Positions 46,630-57,930 of a DNA stretch of 64,000 bases are shown in pieces. The first letter of the stretch is position 1, and every line of letters begins with the position of its first letter. A program made the translations under genes and the position numbers. The notes under the pieces are model-generated. The model saw only the letters and a list, made by a program, of their open reading frames with translations. It did not search any database and was not told the origin of the DNA. The DNA is from Sclerodactyla briareus. Its lineage: Eukaryota; Echinodermata; Holothuroidea; Dendrochirotida; Sclerodactylidae. The stretch is taken from positions 141,501 to 205,500 of the forward strand of contig JAODTK010005891.1 of the NCBI GenBank assembly GCA_026419785.1, in the 5' to 3' direction.

Positions 46630-47030
46630 TTCTCTCTCAAGCCGCAGTGAAATTTGTGGCATCGTCCCTGGAAATGGTGATCACCTGATCCTTGTCAAGT
46701 TCCCAATCAGCCAGCATCGCTACAATAGTCTCCTTGATAGCATCTGTAGTATGCCTGCTCACGAATGAGGAGGCCTTCAGCAGCAGAACGGATGGGAGGG
46801 CAAAGAGTCCTGACTTATCCTATTGCCAGTCAAACTCGTAAGTGAATTCGACCCAACTGTTGATGACCAAATGTCAGTTGTCAACGCGATGTGATAAACC
46901 TCAGTCAGCTTATTCTTCTTTTCCCTTCACACCTTCGTACATGGCAGGAATCGGTTTCTGGCTGATGTGTGTGTCTGGACGCAGGGGATATCGCGGATCT
47001 ATAGCATGACAAAATCGCTGGAACCCAACA
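46630..47030 (-). pseudogene. hAT (ZBED-like) transposase fragment
   Basis: This piece is not visible as one open frame. Read on the minus strand, it passes through three frames in the order expected for a hAT transposase. Near 47025 it reads GFQRFCHAIDPRYPLRPD, then PIPAMYEGVKGK. Near 46890 in the next frame, KLTEVYHIALTTDIWSS is the conserved TxDxW region. Near 46790-46640 in a third frame it reads LPSVLLLKASSFVSRHTTD then AIKETIVAMLADWELDKDQV, followed by ITISRDDATNFTAA, the DNAxN-like segment. A stop interrupts the first frame near the KGK segment. It is a decayed internal piece of a DNA transposon, lying between gypsy sequences. Ends were not found. Confidence 0.75.
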
Positions 47031-47094
47031 TTCTGTGTGATATTTGTCTATTTCTCTCAGTTGGCTGTTTGCCTTTACAGTGCGCTGATCCGTT

Positions 47095-47880
47095 GGCTGC
47101 CACTTAGTGACTGTCCACCATCTGGTACAACTGCATCTGGTGGACTTTTTGTTATTCGAGCGATTTCAGAATAATCCTTTCCACACGAGTGGTACTGTGG
47201 CTCGCATGTACGTTTTCGATTTCTTTGTCTTATGACGGGATCACCCTGTCGAAAATATAACGACATCATCTACTGCAGGCTGCTCTGTTTTGGCAACAGA
47301 TTGGTGTAAATTTGTCATATTCCTCTGCGATGTCTCGGGAGCAGTACCAACAGACCCGAACTCCTTTCCTGCTTCCCAGTGATACTTACTTCCTCTGTAA
47401 TGTTACTTCCTCTGTAATGTTCCGATACCACTTCAAAATGCGTTCAGTGGCCTTCTTGAAATGGCTTGTGAACGCGAAATTGCAGACTTTTATCCCGACA
47501 AGTCCCCTCCGTCTCGCGTTGAAACTGTGAGAGTGTTAGTAAGGGATTCTTCAAAGTCTGTTCCTTGCAAGGTGGAAGTCTATAAATTGTTGGAATGTTG
47601 TGAGCTGCCATCTTCACTGATTACCAGACAAATTGAGGATTGCTGGTTTCACGGAGAAGTGACCGCCTCCCAGTGACAGCTAGCTGCCATCGCTCGTGAA
47701 CAAGTCGGTTACTCACTCGAAGTCCCATGCTGTTCATCAACTGACCAGATCTGTTAACATGCCGTATACCCAGAGGAGATAAGTCTCGAGTCTCATTCGC
47801 CATTTCGCAACGCCCTCGAACTTGTAACTCCGAAAGCTCTCTTCAATGTCCTTGCACTCAACAAAAATATCCCACATTGC
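47095..47880 (-). mobile_element. Y-family coding-like repeat, copy 2
   Basis: The right part, 47095-47640, matches 34600-35050 (AATCCTTTCCACAC, GATCACCCTGTCGAAAATAT, CCAACAGACCC, CTTCCTCTGTAATGTT and GCAGCTCACAACATT on the minus strand). The part at 47790-47880 matches 34465-34560 (TCGCATTTCCGCAACGC-like, ACTCCGAAAGCTCTCTTCAA). Relative to copy 1 these two parts are in a different order. The second part abuts a family X LTR at 47881. Broken. Confidence 0.5.
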
Positions 47881-48140
47881 TGCGTATATGGCCCTCGTCT
47901 ACTCGAACGGATTGTACACAAAATATAATGTTTTCGAGTGTACCCAGATTTTGCCTCGTTCAAAACAATAAAGTTCATTTGAACTGAGGAACCTTTAACG
48001 ACCTTGTGGCATTGATAGACACACAAATGAGAATTTGGACAAGGAAGATGCGTAGCTTTCATGCTATTCTTGAACAAATATATTCAGATCAAATCATTGT
48101 CCTATTGTCAATGGGCATCTCACATTAATTCATTAAATAA
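47881..48140 (-). mobile_element. Family X LTR fragment, copy b
   Basis: It begins TGCGTATATGGCCCTCGTCT, a variant of the family X end TGTATGTAGCCCTCGTC, and runs through AACAATAAAGTTCATTTGAAC to ATTCATTAAATAAC. After 48140 the match is lost. Old fragment. Confidence 0.6.
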
Positions 48141-48188
48141 CGAAGTAAAAACAAACAGAGTAACATCAACATCTAATAAATATGTTGG

Positions 48189-48262
48189 TGGGTGCCGTGG
48201 AACACTAGTTTGGTGGTTAGAATAGTTAAATACCTCTGAGATTGTAGTAACCTGGGATCCAG
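48189..48262 (+). mobile_element. Possible decayed tRNA-like SINE head
   Basis: GTGCCGTGG, GGTGGTTAGAATAGTTAAAT, ACCTCTGAGATTG and CCTGGGATCCAG resemble the start of a tRNA-Ser-like SINE (box A TGGTTAGA, box B decayed). The similarity is by eye and no stem pairing is convincing. Confidence 0.3.
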
Positions 48263-48629
48263 TAACAATGAGGCAATTACATAAAACTACCGTTTACATT
48301 GACCGAGTCTTCATTGGAATTCCCAACTATTTTGCCTAGTAAGTTATTTATATAATTTGCATTCTCCCATTCAGTTTTATTAGTTGCATGTGTTGGGGTT
48401 GGGGAACTGATTGGTCAGTATGGCACTTTACTGTCCTCCTTTCTGTGAAGCGCCTTTGCCGTTTAAATGCTCAGTGATCCATTCCTGTGTAGGTTTATTT
48501 CTACATCTTCCGGATCTGCTTCCCGATCTAACAGTCAGTAGTCAGTAGTGTTAGTCGTCGGTTTGGAGTTGGAGGCTATTTCGAGGCGGTCAAGTCGTTC
48601 ACTTATTTTGTCGAGTGTTACTTGTAGGG
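48263..48629. other. No gene recognised
   Basis: AT-rich DNA with no supported feature, between the LTR/SINE fragments and the family X gag. Confidence 0.4.
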
Positions 48630-49330
48630 GGTTATCTGTAGGTGCTTTTGGTTGTTGGGTTAGGTGAGCTTGCACAGTCTTGTGGTTGGGAGTTTCTTAT
48701 GAAATTTCCACAATTCCATAATTCTTGGTTCGCCGCCCTTACGATTCGCATGACTTCATCAAAGTACTTCATTCTTTCGATGTTGTGGTTCAAATTTCGT
48801 CGAGCAGCCCTAGAACACCATTTTCGAAGGATCATTAGCCAGTTTTGGGCTTCGGGTGTCCACTGAATGCAGCTATTTTAGGGGTTTGGAAAGCTGTTAC
48901 TGGGTACTCTTGTGCAGTAATTTTAGGTGATTCATCGATTTTATTTCGGGATAACAATTCTTCAGGCCTCTTCAGTGGTGAGGGTAGAGCTATAGCAATT
49001 TCGCTTTCCTGTTTCTGGAAAGTACTCAGCTGTGAAACTGCACTAACTGCATCTTTCGATTCTTTGTAGGTACATAAAGCCGTACCAGAAGCTTTTCCAG
49101 TAATTGGATCTGCACCAATATCAATTTTGTCTACTTTCCATGCCTTTACAAATGTTGTTTTCGACCAGTGCCTGATACACCTAAGGTATGTATTCAATAA
49201 CTAGAGTGTAACTACTGGACATGGTTAAAGCAGTAATTCGATGTGTCATATGAAACAAGTTCTAATTTTGCATGTACCTCGATATGCCACAAAACAAATA
49301 ACTGGTCGTATAGGGTAAGAAATCTGTTAG
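48630..49330 (-). mobile_element. Family X gag remnant
   Basis: The minus strand reads WSKTTFVKAWKVDKIDIGAD, PITGKASGTALCTYKESKDA, then SPLKRPEELLSRNKIDESP, and near 48850 AFSGHPKPKTG. The next block is ERMKYFDEVMRIVRAANQEL near 48780, the same gag segment found at 27110 and 26200. It lies directly inside the primer site and LTR at 49331-50013, so this is the 5' end of a family X element. Only gag is present. Broken fossil. Confidence 0.65.
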
Positions 49331-49347
49331 CCTCACGTTGGGCGCCA
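49331..49347 (-). promoter_or_regulatory. Primer-binding site, tRNA-Lys type (family X)
   Basis: Minus strand reads TGGCGCCCAACGTGAGG, followed by C. The standard retroviral tRNA-Lys1,2 primer site is TGGCGCCCAACGTGGGGC, so there is one mismatch in 18. It lies two bases from the LTR edge at 49350, the normal place. Confidence 0.85.
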
Positions 49348-49349
49348 AT

Positions 49350-50013
49350 TGTATGTAGCTCTCGTCCACTCGAATGGACTGTACACAAAGTTCCAACATA
49401 AGTTCTATTTGAATGATAAACTTCAACGAACCTCGTGGCATTGAGATACACTCAAAATAAGAACTGGACACAGGAATATGCGTGCTGTCAGGCTATTCTG
49501 AACAACTATATCCAAGACTTTCATTCAATCAAGCATGCATAAATATGAGATTTAATATATAAATTGTCAATAGGCCATTTGACATTAATTCATTAAATAA
49601 CCAAAAGGGTACTTTAGGGATAGACGGCCCTGACATTGGCTGGATTATGGCACAGATCTTTGTCGCTGCAGAATCAAGCGATGATGTGAACCAAAAGTAA
49701 CTTCGGAAAATTCGCGGTGGTGCCTAAAATAATTGAAAAGGGTAAAACTCTTGCTTCATTCATCGTCGGACTCCTGGGCTGGACTCCGTTGGTCACAGTG
49801 TCGGTCGGGCCAGGAACTCACCCTTCGACACGTCATTTGATTTGGTGATTAGGACATCACCGGAGTTGATAAAACAACTTCCCTCAGAGAATCTCCCTAA
49901 ATCAACTTTAAGGAACATCGATTTAAAAAACAATGTTAACAATGTTCAGTCCAGGAACTTCCACTGTACTGGTATGACAGTATATATGGTTACATCTACC
50001 ATTTTTGTCTCTC
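49350..50013 (-). mobile_element. Family X LTR, copy c (5' LTR)
   Basis: It starts TGTATGTAGCTCTCGTCC on the plus strand, next to the primer site. It runs through ATTCATTAAATAACC, TTCGCGGTGGTGCCTAAAAT, TCGGTCGGGCCAGGAACTC and GGACATCACCGGAGTTGATA. It is cut at 50014 by the head of dispersed repeat D. The copy at 58319-59060 shows that the LTR normally runs further. Old; divergence between copies is clear by eye but not measured. Confidence 0.7.
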
Positions 50014-52064
50014 TGAACTTTGTTCAGGAGGAGAGACATTTGGTCACTTTGTGTTTCTCTGCCTGTCTGTCTGTCGGTCTGTTCGTCTGTCCGTATGTGC
50101 GGTTCGATATCTCCTGAACCGTGAAAGCCGTTATGCTGGGATGTCTGGGATGTGATTCCACTTTTCGTCCCGAAAGACCATACTCATTTGCCTAATTTGC
50201 ATATTTTACGAAATTTGGCCCGGGAGCTTGTGTGTATCAAGCTATCTCTAATCGCTAGATCCTCTTGGTGTCCGTTCGGAGTATATAACAACTATGAAGA
50301 GTACAACGAATGATTAGATTTCTTTCTGGCATTATATAATGCTAATTAGTATTCTAATTTGCATTATTTCTGCGATCGTTTTGAATTCGTTGATTTCGAC
50401 GAACTCGGTGGAGATGGTCTTTCTATAGTCCCAAGAATTTACAGTAGGACAGGTCACCGAAGTCCTTTAATGTTACTAATAATCCGCATTCACTTAGTCC
50501 CATTTGCCTAATTTATGCATATTTCAAAGTTGGTTGAATCCTCATGAAACTTGGTGGAGATGGTTACACCTTTGATCCTGATAATTAACAACAGTGTAAA
50601 GGTCCTTAAGGTCCTTTAATGTGAATAAATTTGCCTAATTCCGCAATTTCTCCGAATTTTGTTAAATGGCCAGTAACAATTGGAATGAATGCAGTTAGGG
50701 TGCTCGTAGAGATTTGTTATGGTCCTTTTTGGTTACGTAATCAAACAACATCTAAAGACAAGGTAAAAGGTCAAAGGTCAAGTTTTAAGAAAATGTGCCG
50801 ATTTTAGGAGTTACAGGCCAAAGAAATACAAACTGTCGATTTTTGGCTATGTGATTGTTCTCTGTCCTCTACATAGACCGAAACAACTCCCGTCCGCTCT
50901 GACACCTGTCTTCGTTTACAGGGGCAAAGTGATTTTAATACTTTTGGGCGCGATATCAATAGAGCATGTGTCCTGAATTACAAAATGCTTTGGGGCTTGG
51001 TGCATCACATTGAGGCACTCATTTTCCTAAAAACCGTCATTTCATCAAAGGTCTTAGAGGGTCAAGAACTGGCCAACTCATAACATTTTCTGCAACATTT
51101 CTAGGACTGTGTGTATATGGCTGAAATTTGGGACATGCTGCTATGATCAAGGGTAAACATTTTTTCATGAAAACCGTTTATTCACAAAGGTCATCAAGGT
51201 CACTTTAGGGCCAAAAACTTTCAAATAATAACAGTTCCTGCAACAACTCCAGAGACTGTACGCTACCTTTTAAAGAATGTATAGTCCCCTTGGGCATCCT
51301 AGCTGACCACATGATGCAAATCTATTATTATAAGCATGCTATCAATAACAAAATGTTTGCAGAGTTTTCTCATTTCCACCCCCTTCTATGGCAGTTTTAT
51401 TCCATTCATCTTTACTAGTATTCCTATCTATGACGTCACGAGATTTCACCAATTGTCAAAACCTGCCTTTTTAACCTTGAGGTTCACTCCTGCTGTCATA
51501 CCCGCTTCTGGGCCCCCTACACTGACCATATAAGTGTAACACTCAGTCATTTGTTACTTACTCCCAGGCACTATTCAAGAATGGAGGGGGTCATGTTAGA
51601 CCCTGCAGTAGCTCTGTGTGTGAGATAGGGGGGGGGGGAGAATAACTCCACTGGGAGGCTAGTAGTTAAATGGAATCTTATAGTGACACTGAGGATCTCA
51701 GACAATTCATGCGAATGTTTGTTGAATGTTTGTTGAGTTCCGATGAAATGTAATTAAGTATGGTTCACAATTGGTTCCTGAGATAAGTGAAGTGAAGAAA
51801 CTGGTTCAACAGAAAGTTGATTATTGTCTCATTTGCATAATTTATGCATCTTAGTCACATTTCCCAAACTTATATGGTGACATTGTCAATAAGCAGTCTT
51901 ACGGATTTGAAATTAGTCCTGATTAGAGGCGTTTCTGTCAAATGCTAATACCAGAACCTTAAAGCAACGCATAAATGCCTTGTAATTGTTCGCATGGTCA
52001 CTAATAGCTGAAAAACCGGATCGCTAACGCAAACCCCGGGAGACCTGTGGGCGTCGCCTTGTTT
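50014..52064 (+). mobile_element. Dispersed repeat, copy D
   Basis: It has the head TGAACTTTGTTCAGGAGGAG, GTCTGTCTGTCGGTCTG and ATATCTCCTGAACCGTGAAA. The middle matches the 0.6-kb unit of copy A once (CAACTCCCGTCCGCTC, CTTTGGGGCTTGGTGC). The distal part matches copy A after 4830 (CAACTCCAGAGACTGTACGC, CCTAGCTGACCACATGATGC). The tail GGAGACCTGTGGGCGTCGCC corresponds to the CCAGGCGAGACACTGGG tail of A and B. It interrupts a family X LTR, so D inserted after that LTR. No ORF. Confidence 0.8.
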
Positions 52065-52569
52065 AACTCCCAAACCTTCTCATAGCCTTAATTAGCTACA
52101 GCAATGACATCATCAATATTCTCATAAAGGATAGTAAAGTTGCAAAACCGGGCGGAGCGATTATTGGATGAAAGTACCGGAAATGGTGAGACCCGAGAAA
52201 AGACTTCCTCACTTTTCCGTATAGCGTTCTCGACAACGCTGGTAAACGGTAATCCATGTCATAAACAGTGAACGCCCGTCGGCAGGTCAGCAGAGTTGTC
52301 GTAATCCCGTAGGCGGCGGAATAACTTCACTTAAACTTCATGTGTTCGAGAATTAGTTTTACGTAAATTCATAAAACTCCCCATCTTAAAAGAAAAGTTG
52401 GGGGAACTTTTCCAGTTCAATTCGACAAAAATCCAATCAACATTCAATAGCACGGTGATTGAATAATTACGAAAAGTAACTCATAATAATATTCATCATA
52501 TAGATAGGAACAGTGTAAAATAATAGCATTGAATATACGGCAATTATGAAATGAATACGAATATACACA
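52065..52569. other. No gene recognised
   Basis: AT-rich DNA with no supported feature. Confidence 0.4.
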
Positions 52570-52940
52570 CTCGTAAGCTTGTTCATGAATGTGCCTATAC
52601 TCTAGATAAAGCTAATCAACGATATTATCCTTGTCACGAATGTGTCGGATCTCCACATTGTACTCCTGTAGCAACAATCTGTTGTTATTTTTCGATCTAT
52701 ATGAAGAGGCATGGTATTCTTCTATAGGCTTAATAGTGTTGCTGACACTCTTAGAAGATGAAACACATCTTAGGAAATTGCAAACTTGATGATCTACGCC
52801 TCCGTCATCCTCTTGCAATCAGCAAAGTTAGGACAATAACGCCTATAATATCCCGCCATCCCTTAGAAACGCATCAGCTGCTTCTTAGTTTCGGGACCGT
52901 AAGCTGGCAATAGCTTTCCACCCTACAGCATGGGCTTACC
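52570..52940 (-). mobile_element. Ty3/gypsy RT-thumb and RNase H scraps
   Basis: The minus strand shows an RT-thumb-like FLRDGGYY segment near 52860 and, near 52640, LLLQEYNVEIRHIRDKDNIVD, the typical end of gypsy RNase H. The order and spacing are compressed, so it is broken. It is a different family from the integrase to its right. Confidence 0.6.
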
Positions 52941-52959
52941 TGACCCTACTGGAGCTCTT

Positions 52960-54710
52960 CAACTTCAATTCTTGGACGGGCTCGATGGCCCCAGGAGCAT
53001 ATGGTGCTCGGGCTTAACTAAGGGGTTGGCTCAACGTGCTCCATGTGCTCCTTCTGCCAGTGGCTACAAATCTTCTTCTTCTTGGACCGCAGCTGGCTGC
53101 TCATCAATCAACTGTGGGTCCTCGATGTTGATGTCAGGGTAGGCTACCACTGCGATGTCTTCCGCGGGTGGGTAGTCGTAACGCCAACGGTCTCTTCTGG
53201 TACATCAGCTGTAGTGAGGACATTAGGAACTTGTTGGAAGGACCTCGAATCTGTAGAGTAGGTTACACACCTTTTCCGCTAGCTTACCTTCCTTTCAGCT
53301 TTGGGCTTGTCGGCTGCACGTGGGGCAGAAACAGGATCAAACCTACAGGAGAGGAGCATGTTTCTGTGTGAGGTGCGCAAGGGGCCTTCGCAGCCCTCAG
53401 GCCTAACCTCAAACACAGGCATGTCATCACCGCCCTTCCTGACCACAACATGGCCAGCTTCCTCCATCGGTTGGCAAGTTTACGGCCATCACGTAGCCGG
53501 TCATTCCTCACCAGCACAGCTCGCAACACCTCTTTGATGACACGGGACTCAACATCACGCCCTTGATCTGAGTGGAGCCTCTCTGGAAACTCATGTACAG
53601 ACTCCCAGAGTGCCTTCTGGACCCTAGTGGGTATCGCGAATGCATCCACTGGTGTAAGTGGTCAGTAAGGACCCAGGACTTTCCTATTCCTTCGTTGGAG
53701 TCAGACTCGATCTTCAGGAAGTCCATACACAAGCAGCTTCCGCTGGTCTGGAATGTCTCAACTGACAACCCAACCATTGTTCCATTCAGTGACTTGGGCC
53801 CTCTCTCGATGTATGTCCACACATTATCTGCCACGTCCTGCACCTATCGGTGCCAGAAGAACGTGCTCTACAGGGGTTCGAGGGTACGGGGTCTGCACTC
53901 CGGGTGTTTCGAACATCATCATGCAGGCCGTGCTTGCTTCATTCAACGGGCCGTTTTTTTACATGGGAGAGAGGACAAGCTGAGTTTCGACTTATTATAA
54001 CAAAAACCCATACGATGTGGGCGTCAAACAAGTTACGTCTCCTGTGGCAAGTCATGCTTGTCTCAATTTCTATATCTGCCCTTGCTGTGTGGCCAGGTAT
54101 GTCTTCAAAACACCCTACCGACCTGATAGTCGGTATCTTTGAAGTTGACTCAGTTTCCTCTGCTCAATCCCAGCAGGGTTCCTGCTGCAGTCAGGACTAG
54201 GTAAAGCTTCTGTGTCCACACTGTTAATGCAGCAAGGTGAACAGAATTACGCCCTGTGCGGGTTGACCAGAGCATGCTGCAGTAACAACTTCCTGCGGCG
54301 TGGGCCCGCAGGTAAGCTTCAGTGCTCAGAGGGTGTGATCGAGCCTGTAGTGGGTTAAGTCCTCCGGGAGATGGTTAAGGGATTTCTCCCTCATTCTGCT
54401 GCGTTGTCGCTTCTGAATTCAAGATACTCATCGTTCTCGTGGTTTGTTGGAGCTGAGGAGGTCTGGACAGTCTATCTGCATCTTGGTTGCGCCTTCCCCT
54501 GGCTTGTGTTTAATGTTTGAATAAAAGTATCTAGGTGCAGCCAATCAGCTGTGGTCAGTCGCTCAATGGCTTGGTAGTTTGCCTCATGGTCTGTCCGAAC
54601 TGAAACAAATCCTACTGTCGCAAGGTTCAAATGAACCCTTGTGTGCGTTCCGGCAAACCAAGACTCATAGGCCAAAGCTGCGGGGGTTCGGGGCTTGCAC
54701 AGGTTGGGAT
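52960..54710 (-). mobile_element. Ty3/gypsy integrase and RNase H-end remnant
   Basis: From right to left on the minus strand there is an RNase H end with FVSVRTDHEANYQAIERL and IQTLNTSQGKAQ (54480-54650), and an integrase core with CMDFLKIESDSNEGIGK then VLTDH (53660-53740). It continues with HEFPERLHSDQGRDVES (53560-53600) and a C-terminal segment PVFEVRPEGCEGPLRTSH (about 53400). DNA similarity to 43430-44700 shows it is the same family as that pol. Broken, with several interruptions. Plus-strand frames of 116-142 codons at 53572-54200 are antisense shadows. Confidence 0.8.
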
Positions 54711-57035
54711 CGCCATGGAGGGACAGGGCTCTAAACTAATATAATATAGCGTGTCCCTTCGGAATGAGGACAAAACAAAAGGCAGATGTGGGGGTAACCT
54801 AATCTCAGGTCTACTAGTTTATTCAATTCCAGAATTGGCTGAACTCGCCAACGTATAAATATACTTCATAATCATGATACGAACATAAAAGCACGGCCGC
54901 AACAATAACATAACACTTCATATTCGCCACAGCATAATACTATGCGCGCGATGAGCTCACGACTTCCAGTTCTGCTACACTGCATGGGTGTCCTCCATCA
55001 ATTCGGCGAGCTGTATCGGCAGGTGACGGACAGCTCAAAGTTGTTTGTAGTGTGTAGCGAAACCACACGTAGAGAACACCCCTCAGTCGGGCTGGGACAG
55101 CTAGCTGTCTTTCACGCTTAGCAGGACGAACATCTCGGTAGTCACCTCGGGGTCCCGTCAAGGCCAACAACCAGAGTAGGACCGCAGTCAAAGTGAGGAT
55201 TAAGAGCCGCATGGATGGAAAAATGTACAGTTCTAATGCAATTAGCCTTGGTTCTCTCCAAAATGTCAGTCGTGAAGGAGATGTTGCTGCCTCTCAGTGT
55301 GTAAATGGAGAATGGTCTATTGCAACCTAATGTCGCTCTATAACCTATCGGACCAATGACAAAACAATGAGCAACATAAATAAACAAGGATGGATATAAC
55401 CATGGGACAAGGACTGAATTTCTATACATGGCGTACTATCACTGTAACAAATTGGGGAAGCGAAGTGTGTCTTCAAGAAAGGAAATAGCATTATATAGGA
55501 ATAGGACTCGTTTTGTAGCGTTTTTAACAAATCATTGAGAAATAATAACTCGAAACAGTAGGTATCAAATAAAAAATGGAATAAATAAAATATATACGAG
55601 GTGGGGGTTAGACTAAGTGTACAGCGATGAGTAGCAAAGATAGAATATATCTGATCTATGAATAATCAAGAATGGAGGGGATACCCTTTGGACTAAGAGG
55701 AAGCTCATAAGACCAATGTTCATACCCCACCCCTAGCACTTCAAATGCGATTACCTCTCCAGGCCAATACCGGGGTTGGCCATAGAGGGAGGGGGCCTTA
55801 TAGGGCTTAATAATGGCAATAATCCATAACCTCAAATACCCTAACATGCAAATAACAAGTTATGTACTTACTGGCAGCAGGGCCGTCAATGTGGCTTATT
55901 CATCGAAATACCATGATTACCACAAACATGAATATGGACACTAAGTCACTCCTAGCAACCAAATTGGCAACCAGTACAACCTAATGTATCGCCCTTATAG
56001 TCACGGCTTTTCAACCTGTGTGAGCTATATTTATGCTTCTGCCAACAAGCAATAATCAACAACTATAAATACTGCTCCCAATGACTGTGGAGTCCTAACA
56101 TTTAAATAAATACATAATGACTAAGGGGCCGGGCCTATGGCCACCCTCACAACCGATCAATTAGTTTACCAGTGGGTGTCTTCGGGTATTCTAAGTACCA
56201 TACAAGGCAACCAATGGGCAACAAGAGAACAAGACTATTATCAATAGTAATAGTCCATAATATTATACAATTCTCATATTAAAAATACCAGTGGGCGCAT
56301 AGTGCTATAGGCATACATCTTGTGTGCTCAACGGCCGTCACAGATTGAAATACAATATTGAATGGACAACTATTTCGAATATATGCATGTGTCTCTTTGA
56401 TGGGGCAGGGGGAGTGGGCCATGAAAATGTACTCTTACCTTGATGGAAAATGGTACAAGATCCTAATGAAATAGCCTCTGGTTCTCTCAAAATGTCAGTC
56501 TGTGCAGGGAGATTTGCTATGCCTCTCGTGTGAATGAGAATATGGAGATCACTGGCCAGCGGCGGAGAATTCACGCCTTAACCTATTAAAAGTTCAATGC
56601 CTAGCGTCCCCACAAAGAGACCCAGATACCCAGAATTCCCACCCAGCCTGCCCTCAAAAAGCAATAAACCAATGAACGCCTGTCAGTCGTAACTCCCCCC
56701 TCTCCATCCCATAGCAGGGGAAACTTCCTAGAATGGGGCCATAAATACATTAATAGTAGCCACTCGGTCTGACAGCTCCTTACCAGTTCGGCAGTAATGC
56801 AGCCTCAGCGAAGGTCGGGGAGGGATAAACTCCCACAGTTCCAACCACACCTCTCTCCCACCCCATTAGGGGATAAACGAGGGCATTGGCCTGGCCATGA
56901 ATGCTCCCTCAGCAGCAAGGGAAAGACAATAAAAGTAGGTCACAAGACGGGTGTATGTACAGGGGGTAAGAATAGAATGAAAGTAGATGGGATGGAAGGA
57001 AGCCTGTGAGTGCCCTTTGCTAATTCTGGGCGAAT
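54711..57035. other. No gene recognised; contains a direct repeat
   Basis: Mostly non-coding. A segment of about 110 bp (TTGGTTCTCTCCAAAATGTC and surrounding) occurs at 55205-55320 and again at 56430-56550. The copies are about 1.2 kb apart and may be ends of a decayed LTR or an internal duplication. Because it lies directly left of the minus-strand pol at 57040, it may be the 3' region of that element. Confidence 0.4.
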
Positions 57036-57930
57036 TACTTGCGCTACAACTACCATACAAATAGTGGTGGAAATGCTTAACTGATGCCACAATAGCCAAC
57101 AGTTCCTTCCTAGTTACACAATATTTTCATCGCTCAATCTTACTAAGCGACTAACTATAATAGGCTATCACTACTGCTTCTTCATTCTGTACTTGAGACA
57201 ATACGCTTCCCAGCGCAAAATTACTACAATCCGTGTCTAGCACGAGTGAGTCTTCCCTCGTCGGGTAAACCTAACATATGGCGCTGATGCCTCTGCTGTC
57301 TTCAACGTTTCAAAGTCAGAACTAGTTTCAGCAGTCCAATCAAAAACTCTATGCGCCTCTGTTAACCTGTGCAATGGTAAGCGCACAATCCAACAAAGCT
57401 GCGCACGTCTGTTACGCTCTGTGGGATAGGCCATTTAGCACTGTGTGAACCTTCTGTGGTTCTTCGACACGGCCGTTCCGGACACGATTTGCCTCAAGAA
57501 CTCAACCTCCTTACGCCCACGGACTAGGTGATGGCTCTATCACACAACTTGACAACATCTGTTCTACTTGCTGTTTCGCCTCCTTACACTTGTGCATAGG
57601 CATACGCCGAGCAACGTTGGCGTATTGCTAACTCTCTCATGTTTAATCTTGTGCTTCACCACATCGGTCCTACCCAAGTCAATCTTATGGCCTTGCGAAT
57701 AAATGCTGGTTGGCACCCAACATTACTCGTAGGACTTCCTTTTGCTCATCTCTCGGGTACTGTGCTGACGACTCGTAGAGGCCTTCAATGTGCCCCAGCG
57801 CAGTGTCGGTCTGTACCCCAGATTGCCCGTCACTCACTGCACATAACTCTGTAATCTTCACCGGCTCCTCACATGTTGCTTGGCTGGTATTCTTATATAT
57901 CATGACTGGCTCACTCGATAGATGCACTCA
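57036..57930 (-). mobile_element. Ty3/gypsy pre-RT and RNase H remnant
   Basis: From right to left on the minus strand there is a pre-RT linker with HIEGLYESSAQYPRDEQKEV (about 57760), an RT start with MHKCKEAKQQVEQML (about 57570), and the RT/RNase H joint LPLHRLTEAHRVFDWTAET (about 57350). RNase H follows with LAIVASVKHFHHYLYG (about 57070). The motifs are standard for Ty3/gypsy and differ from the family at 43000-46460. Fossil with several breaks. Confidence 0.75.

Noticed and set aside
53572-54200. Plus-strand frames of 116-142 codons
   Set aside because: Antisense to an integrase core with CMDFLKIES and HSDQGRDVES on the minus strand.
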